A stretch of DNA of 64,000 nucleotides from Pseudanabaena sp. lw0831 (GTDB taxonomy: Bacteria > Cyanobacteriota > Cyanobacteriia > Pseudanabaenales > Pseudanabaenaceae): assembly GCF_016584665.1 (NCBI RefSeq), contig NZ_BBJB01000077.1:1-64000 (forward strand), written 5' to 3'. The position numbers and the translations under genes were made by a program. Under the pieces are notes generated by a model, which was given only the letters and a program-made list of their open reading frames with translations, did no database searches and was not told the DNA's origin. The stretch's first letter is position 1, and every line of letters starts with the position of its first letter. Shown piece by piece: positions 59,800 through 64,000 of the stretch.

Positions 59800-60693
59800 A
59801 TGAACGCCACAACAAATATTCAGCCCTTTTCTGCCGACGATTTTGCCAACGCCCTCGCCGAACATAACTACGAATTTGCCGTTGGGCAAACGGTGAAGGG
59901 AAAGGTTGTGTCAGTAGAAAGTAGTGGCATTTATGTCGATATTGGCGCTAAGTCTTTAGGTTTCCTTCCCATTGAAGAAGCAACTCTCAGCGGTGCTTCG
60001 CGCTCTAATAATGATGCTTTCCCCATCGGTAATGAGTACGAATTTCTGATCATCAGTAGTCAAAATGCTGATGGTGAAGTAAAGCTATCGGTGCGTCGTT
60101 TGCTATTCAAGCAAGCTTGGCAGACTCTCCGTGATTATCAAGCGGAGTCGAAAGTTTTTGAATGTCGGGTGATCGGTACAAACAGCGGCGGTGTAATCGT
60201 AGACTCTGTTGGTTTACGAGGCTTTGTACCGCGATCGCATCTTTCTGACACTTCAGATCTCGCTAAACTTATTGGCAAAATGCTGCCTGTGATGGTGTTA
60301 GATGCCGACGAGACTCGCAAAAAACTGGTACTATCTAACCGCCAAGCCGCCAAACTCGCTGCGATGAACCAACTGGCTAAGGGACAACTGATTACTGGTC
60401 GAGTATCCAACATTCGACCTTTTGGGGCCTTTGTTGAATTTGCTGGAGTTTCAGGGCTGTTACATGTCAAGGAAATGAGCCAAAAGCCCGTCGGCGATCC
60501 TACTCGTGTATTTCAAATCAATGACATGATTAAGGCTGTCGTCGTCGATATTGATGAATCACGCGATCGCATTGCTCTATCTACTAAAATCCTTGAGCTT
60601 CATGCTGGCGAAATGCTCGATAACTCAGCGCAAGTATTTGCTGAAGCCGAAGAGCGTCTCGAAAAAAATATCAGCAAACTCTGGGAAGCTTAA
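59800..60693 (+). CDS. S1-domain RNA-binding protein (Rps1b-like)
   Basis: The 297-residue protein has three S1 domains: about 25-105 (GQTVKGKVVSVESSGIYVDIG), about 115-185 (more divergent) and about 195-265 (GQLITGRVSNIRPFGAFVEF, SGLLHVKEMS). It is shorter than the main ribosomal protein S1 and resembles the second cyanobacterial S1 homologue, Rps1b, which binds single-stranded RNA and is implicated in SD-independent initiation. An acidic C-terminal helix follows. Confidence 0.9.
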   Translation: MNATTNIQPFSADDFANALAEHNYEFAVGQTVKGKVVSVESSGIYVDIGAKSLGFLPIEEATLSGASRSNNDAFPIGNEYEFLIISSQNADGEVKLSVRRLLFKQAWQTLRDYQAESKVFECRVIGTNSGGVIVDSVGLRGFVPRSHLSDTSDLAKLIGKMLPVMVLDADETRKKLVLSNRQAAKLAAMNQLAKGQLITGRVSNIRPFGAFVEFAGVSGLLHVKEMSQKPVGDPTRVFQINDMIKAVVVDIDESRDRIALSTKILELHAGEMLDNSAQVFAEAEERLEKNISKLWEA

Positions 60694-60694
60694 C

Positions 60695-60741
60695 CACCAA
60701 AAAATTAGGCGGTGCTAAGCACATCGTCTAATTTTTTGGTG
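60695..60741 (+). terminator. Hairpin downstream of the S1-domain gene
   Basis: CACCAAAAAATTAG pairs with its complement around GCGGTGCTAAGCACATCG. Confidence 0.75.
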
Positions 60742-60890
60742 TTGCGGGCGCAAAGCGCCTGCAAATCAATTGCATCGGAGAAAGAACTAATCTTCTAGGT
60801 TTTAAATTTTTTCGTAAGAGTATTCATTTTTGAACTTAGAATATTAGCAGTCATCAAAATATTTAAAAATCAGTAATCAAAGTCAAACTT

Positions 60891-61010
60891 ATGGAAACTA
60901 ATTTTCTTGGTCTTCTAGCTACTGTCCTAGCCATATTTGTGCCGACCGTCTTCTTGTTGACACTGTATATCCAAACATCTAGCCGTGAAGAAGGTCAAAG
61001 CAGCAAATAA
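60891..61010 (+). CDS. psbM: Photosystem II protein M
   Basis: This 39-residue ORF reads METNFLGLLATVLAIFVPTV, then FLLTLYIQTSSRE and EGQSSK, which aligns with PsbM (family pattern ME.N.LG..A..LF..VP..FL..LYV.T). PsbM is a single-helix subunit at the PSII dimer interface. It was read from the intergenic sequence. A textbook terminator follows 6 bp downstream. Confidence 0.93.
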   Translation: METNFLGLLATVLAIFVPTVFLLTLYIQTSSREEGQSSK

Positions 61011-61016
61011 ATAAAC

Positions 61017-61048
61017 AAAAAAGCACAGCCAAATGGCTGTGCTTTTTT
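61017..61048 (+). terminator. Terminator of psbM
   Basis: AAAAAAGCACAGCC-AAAT-GGCTGTGCTTTTTT is a perfect 14-bp stem ending in six Ts. Confidence 0.9.
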
Positions 61049-61082
61049 GTGTTGATTATGCGATCGCAGTTTGTGCAAGTCC

Positions 61083-61134
61083 AAGAACCTATTTGTAAAA
61101 GTGTTGCTTCGCAACACCTTTACAAATAGGTTCT
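61083..61134. repeat. 52-nt hairpin near the HNH module
   Basis: AAGAACCTATTTGTAAA pairs with its complement around GTGTTGC-TTC-GCAACAC. It shares its core with the hairpins at 20266 and 26033. Confidence 0.8.
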
Positions 61135-61171
61135 TGTTTCGGGTTTGAGCGCAAAGCGCTGTAAATGGTTT

Positions 61172-61582
61172 CTAAGGATAAATTTTCTGCAATATTAAAG
61201 CCTGCCTGATCATTAAACGCTTTGGCTCATTTAGCTTCAATAAAAATATGGTGGTTCTTCCAATATCGGTTAAGCCGACAATATAACTTCCTTCAATTTT
61301 AAAGTGATCACCCCATTTGTACGATCGCGGATTAAATAGCGATGTTATCTCTCTGTTTATGGGATCAATGCTGGTTAAATCTGACCCTTTGTATCGATTG
61401 CAAGGAAGGCAAGACAGCACTAAATTGTTGGTATTAGAGGATCCTCCATGCTTGATCGCGACTGCATGATCTACTTCATGGCTATAGATAGAAAAGTCTT
61501 GATGGATGAGGCAATATTCGCATTTCCCACTTGCCCGATCGCTCACAAACTGTCTACTAGGTAAGGAAATATAGATGGTCAT
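61172..61582 (-). CDS. HNH endonuclease (second module)
   Basis: The 136-residue protein has CEYCLIH, HEVDHAVAIKHGG and NNLVLSCLPCNRYKGS, the same HNH/zinc layout as the protein at 14321-14722. It also has the same tail (SLFNPRSYKWGDHF, IVGLTDIGRTTIFLLKLNEP). Its ATG overlaps the stop of the upstream small gene by 4 bases (ATGA), which implies translational coupling. The target is unknown. Confidence 0.9.
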   Translation of the reverse strand: MTIYISLPSRQFVSDRASGKCEYCLIHQDFSIYSHEVDHAVAIKHGGSSNTNNLVLSCLPCNRYKGSDLTSIDPINREITSLFNPRSYKWGDHFKIEGSYIVGLTDIGRTTIFLLKLNEPKRLMIRQALILQKIYP

Positions 61583-61998
61583 TCTGGATTAGAGCTACTG
61601 GTCTTTGGGGATTTTATAGCCGCGTAGGCTCTTATTTTCATCATTGCCATGAGGCTATCAAGTTGCTCGTAAAGATTCAGTTCTGCTATTTCTGACGAAA
61701 CAAGGTTTACATCACGATTTTTTTGAAGTAACTCACGCAATCGCGCTTGCGATTTCTCAGGAACTTTGAAGTTGGCAATCTGCTCTGATGTAGGGCGATT
61801 TACTAAAAAATCAATAATCTCCAGATAAGTTGGTAACTCTGTGGGCGAAGGAGTGCTAGATACATCAAGTTTATCTGTAATGGTTTCGAGGAGTGATGAT
61901 GTATTGACTAGATTGGCGAAAATTTCTGAGATTTGATTTTGGTATGGGGCTAGCTTTTGGGCTAATTCGTCTGGAATCTCAATGGTTAGCTGAGCCAT
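61579..61998 (-). CDS. Small partner gene of the second HNH module
   Basis: The 139-residue soluble protein starts MAQLTIEIPDELAQKLAPYQ, an N-terminus like that of ribbon-helix-helix antitoxin-type DNA-binding proteins (beta strand followed by a PDEL helix). The rest is helical and acidic. It shows no clear sequence similarity to the small gene at 13962, although the arrangement with HNH is the same. It may be a regulator or antidote; inference only. Confidence 0.75.
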   Translation of the reverse strand: MAQLTIEIPDELAQKLAPYQNQISEIFANLVNTSSLLETITDKLDVSSTPSPTELPTYLEIIDFLVNRPTSEQIANFKVPEKSQARLRELLQKNRDVNLVSSEIAELNLYEQLDSLMAMMKIRAYAAIKSPKTSSSNPE

Positions 61999-62045
61999 TT
62001 TTTTGTGATGTTTTGGACTGCTCTTCTTTAAATTATAACAAGAAA

Positions 62046-62074
62046 AAAGAGGAGCGCGTTACGCGCTCCTCTTT
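62046..62074. terminator. Hairpin at the chlP 3' end
   Basis: AAAGAGGAGCGCG pairs with its complement around TTA, directly beyond the chlP stop codon. Confidence 0.85.
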
Positions 62075-62076
62075 GA

Positions 62077-63297
62077 TTAAGGTGCTAGGGCGTTGCCTCT
62101 CAGCAAACTACCGATCGTCTTAGCGGTAATCTTCAACTGCGTGAAAGGATTGGCTGGTACAACCGTTTTGTAGAGATAACTGTCAAAGGTGAGCTTTTGC
62201 ACATCCTTGTCAGCGCACATTTCCACAAAGGCTTCGCGGGTTGCATTAGTGGCGTAAAACACATTCTGAAGAATGTCGAGAACCTTGTAGGTCAATCCAT
62301 ACTGCTTGTCCCAACGCTTGATATAAACCTTGAGGTCAGCTTCGGTAGGAATGCGCTTACCCTCTTCGGCAAACTCCACGATCGCTTCGGCACACATACG
62401 ACCAGACTTAGCTGCAAAGTAAATACCTTCGCCACTGGACTTGGTGACATAGCCTGCGGCATCGCCAACTAGGGCAATCCGACCAACGACACGGCGAGGT
62501 CTTGGATGCTCAGGGATTGGGTGCGCTTCGACTTTGATCACTTCGCCACCCTCGATCCTTGGTAAAGCACGGGCGCGGATGCCTGCTTGGAGCTTCTTGA
62601 TCAGGCGTTGGTTTTTGTGCATCGTGCCAGTACCAACTGCAACGTGATCGTATTTTGGAAATACCCATGCATAGAAGTCGGGCGAAACATCGTCGCCAAC
62701 ATACATCTCGGCTAAATCTTTGTAATACTCCATTTTTTCTGGAGAAATGCGAATACGTTCTTGGAAAGCAATCGCATAGTTATAGTCGCCAGCATCCATA
62801 GCTTTAGCGACAACTGAGTTAGCGCCATCAGCACCAACGATCAGATCAACTTCGAGGCTACGCATAACCCCTTCGTTACCGCCTTCAGTAAAATCTGAAT
62901 AGCTGAGAACGTAAGGCTTTTTGCCATTTTCGGTGATCTTAATATCAAGGATACGAGCATTGATCAATTTTGCGCCAAGCTTAGCGGCGCGTTCACGTAA
63001 AAAGGCATCCATAACTTCGCGGCGACACATACCGATATATTCATCGGGATTGTCTAGTTTGATGTCTACTTCCACATTGCTAGGAGAGATCATCTTCATA
63101 TTGCGGACGCGGCGATCGATGATTTCGTCAGGCAGATCAAATTCTTGAACCATACATAGAGGAATTGCTCCACCGCAGGGTTTGGCGTTGTCCAGTTTAC
63201 GCTCAAATATGTAGGTCTCAATTCCTGCTTTGGCAAGTGTTTCAGCAGCACATGAACCCGCAGGCCCGCCGCCTACAACAGCAACTCGTAATGTCAA
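62077..63297 (-). CDS. chlP: Geranylgeranyl reductase
   Basis: The 406-residue protein begins with the FAD-binding Rossmann motif VAVVGGGPAGSCAAETLAKAG. It continues with KPCGGAIPLCMV and a second FAD motif RIALVGDAAGYVTKSSGEGI, which identify the ChlP family. It reduces the geranylgeranyl chain to phytyl for chlorophyll and tocopherol synthesis, at the thylakoid membrane, using NADPH. It is monocistronic. Confidence 0.97.
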   Translation of the reverse strand: MTLRVAVVGGGPAGSCAAETLAKAGIETYIFERKLDNAKPCGGAIPLCMVQEFDLPDEIIDRRVRNMKMISPSNVEVDIKLDNPDEYIGMCRREVMDAFLRERAAKLGAKLINARILDIKITENGKKPYVLSYSDFTEGGNEGVMRSLEVDLIVGADGANSVVAKAMDAGDYNYAIAFQERIRISPEKMEYYKDLAEMYVGDDVSPDFYAWVFPKYDHVAVGTGTMHKNQRLIKKLQAGIRARALPRIEGGEVIKVEAHPIPEHPRPRRVVGRIALVGDAAGYVTKSSGEGIYFAAKSGRMCAEAIVEFAEEGKRIPTEADLKVYIKRWDKQYGLTYKVLDILQNVFYATNATREAFVEMCADKDVQKLTFDSYLYKTVVPANPFTQLKITAKTIGSLLRGNALAP

Positions 63298-63329
63298 AAT
63301 GCGCTCCTAAAGCTTTATTTAATCGAGGT

Positions 63330-63539
63330 TTAACTACTTTGGATGTTAGCATTGCTACTAGAGGATTTGGGGCAAAATTGACGAATATTAACATTTGTAT
63401 TGTTTTGTATATTGAGATCGGCGATCAACCACATCAAAAGCACAAATCCCTTTTGATTTAGAGCGACTCCTTCGCTCTCGGCTAAGTGGATTAATTGTTG
63501 GTGAAATGTGTCTGGCAAGCGAAGGGTTAATCGACCCAT
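63330..63539 (-). CDS. CopG/HicB-type antitoxin-like small protein, possibly frameshifted
   Basis: The 69-residue ORF starts MGRLTLRLPDTFHQQLIHLAESEGVALNQ, the ribbon-helix-helix N-terminus of HicB/CopG-type proteins. After ALNQ, where relatives continue with YIVYAL-like helix 2, the frame gives KGFVLLMWLIADLN and a polar tail, so a frameshift or decay is likely. No toxin gene is visible beside it. It follows the partial TPR gene by 14 bp. Confidence 0.5.
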   Translation of the reverse strand: MGRLTLRLPDTFHQQLIHLAESEGVALNQKGFVLLMWLIADLNIQNNTNVNIRQFCPKSSSSNANIQSS

Positions 63540-63553
63540 AGTTTGGTTCTTAA

Positions 63554-64000
63554 CTACTCATTTCTTAATTGCTCAAGCACCTCTTTGGTGAATATTTCAG
63601 AGGGATGTTTACCTGCACGCAATTCTTCAATCCATCTTTGACGTTTAGTTCTATATTTGGCTTTGTCAGAATCATTCCACTTACTACTGATATCAAGCCA
63701 TTTTAAGAATTCTTGAAAGTCTTCAATTGCACCTTCAATATTTCCAGTAATTGCTCTAGCAAGTCCTCGACTATCTCGATAGTTCCCATTATCGTTTGAA
63801 AGTTCGATTGCTTTGTCACAATCAGATAGAACTTCTCGTGCCTTTCCTGCAATACTACCTCTCCAACAAATACTGTTATATGCAGAGACATATTTTGGAT
63901 CGATGGCTATGACTTGGCGATAGACCGAGATCGCTTCATCTAGTTTATTTTGGTTGTTAAGGGCTTTGCCCAGATCGTTGTATGCATCTAAGTGTTTTGG
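63554..64000 (-). CDS. TPR-repeat protein, partial (5' end beyond window)
   Basis: An open frame enters from the right edge and ends at TAG 63554-63556, giving 148 visible residues. It holds tetratricopeptide repeats: AYNDLGKALNNQNKLDEAIS, YRQVIAIDPKYVSAYN, and a later NIEGAIEDFQEFLKW. TPRs mediate protein contacts. Length and any catalytic domain are unknown because the start lies outside the window. Confidence 0.85.
   Translation of the reverse strand, partial: PKHLDAYNDLGKALNNQNKLDEAISVYRQVIAIDPKYVSAYNSICWRGSIAGKAREVLSDCDKAIELSNDNGNYRDSRGLARAITGNIEGAIEDFQEFLKWLDISSKWNDSDKAKYRTKRQRWIEELRAGKHPSEIFTKEVLEQLRNE

Overview
The window comes from a cyanobacterium. It carries the circadian clock genes kaiA, kaiB and kaiC, the photosystem II small subunits psbI and psbM, the chlorophyll phytyl-tail reductase chlP, a high-light-inducible protein, ferredoxin-thioredoxin reductase ftrC, an ARC6-like kinase and a very high density of the HIP1 octamer GCGATCGC. 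A Pseudanabaena-like genome is my guess from the protein flavour and the many GC-cored hairpins between genes; no rRNA or other marker is present to prove it. I saw no tRNA, rRNA or CRISPR array.

Layout. 0-3.5 kb: tail of an IS4-like transposase, a P-loop ATPase, a divergent GST/MarR pair with palindromic operators, and an Hli protein. 3.7-11.2 kb is a signalling block: MscS-cNMP channel, membrane adenylate cyclase, NarL-type regulator, Rieske lipoprotein, CheW plus a tandem ComFB protein, and ftrC. 11.4-17.3 kb holds trpS, trmB, a small HNH module, an APH-like kinase and a pentapeptide protein. 17.3-26 kb holds kaiABC on the minus strand, a divergent hybrid kinase with pseudo-receivers, and a 1008-residue receptor-adenylate cyclase.

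26.1-28.9 kb is an IS5-family element joining two genes that have both lost their 5' ends. 29-34 kb is a sucrose operon (sucrose-phosphate synthase, sucrose phosphatase, amylosucrase). 34-46 kb is the most disturbed part: an amber-interrupted diguanylate cyclase, a PD-(D/E)XK-like nuclease, TetR/GNAT, DUF2235, MITE-like inverted-repeat elements, HIP1-bounded repeats, a PPK2 remnant, and a junction between a SulP remnant and an adenylate cyclase remnant.

46-64 kb returns to housekeeping: pheA, a Ser/Thr kinase bracketed by 79-bp direct repeats, smpB, an ABC exporter coupled to psbI, a GAF protein, amt, two CRP-type sites above a terminator, an MBL-fold protein, ftsH, an S1-domain protein, psbM, a second HNH module, chlP, a CopG/HicB-like remnant and a partial TPR gene.

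Three themes link the genes. First, cAMP signalling: two intact class III adenylate cyclases, one cyclase remnant, a cyclic-nucleotide-gated MscS channel and a canonical CRP site. Second, light and time: clock, PSII subunits, Hli, ftrC and chlP. Third, almost every gene junction carries a long perfect hairpin with a GCGC-AAAG/TTC-GCGC type core, several of which contain the stop codons of two convergent genes.
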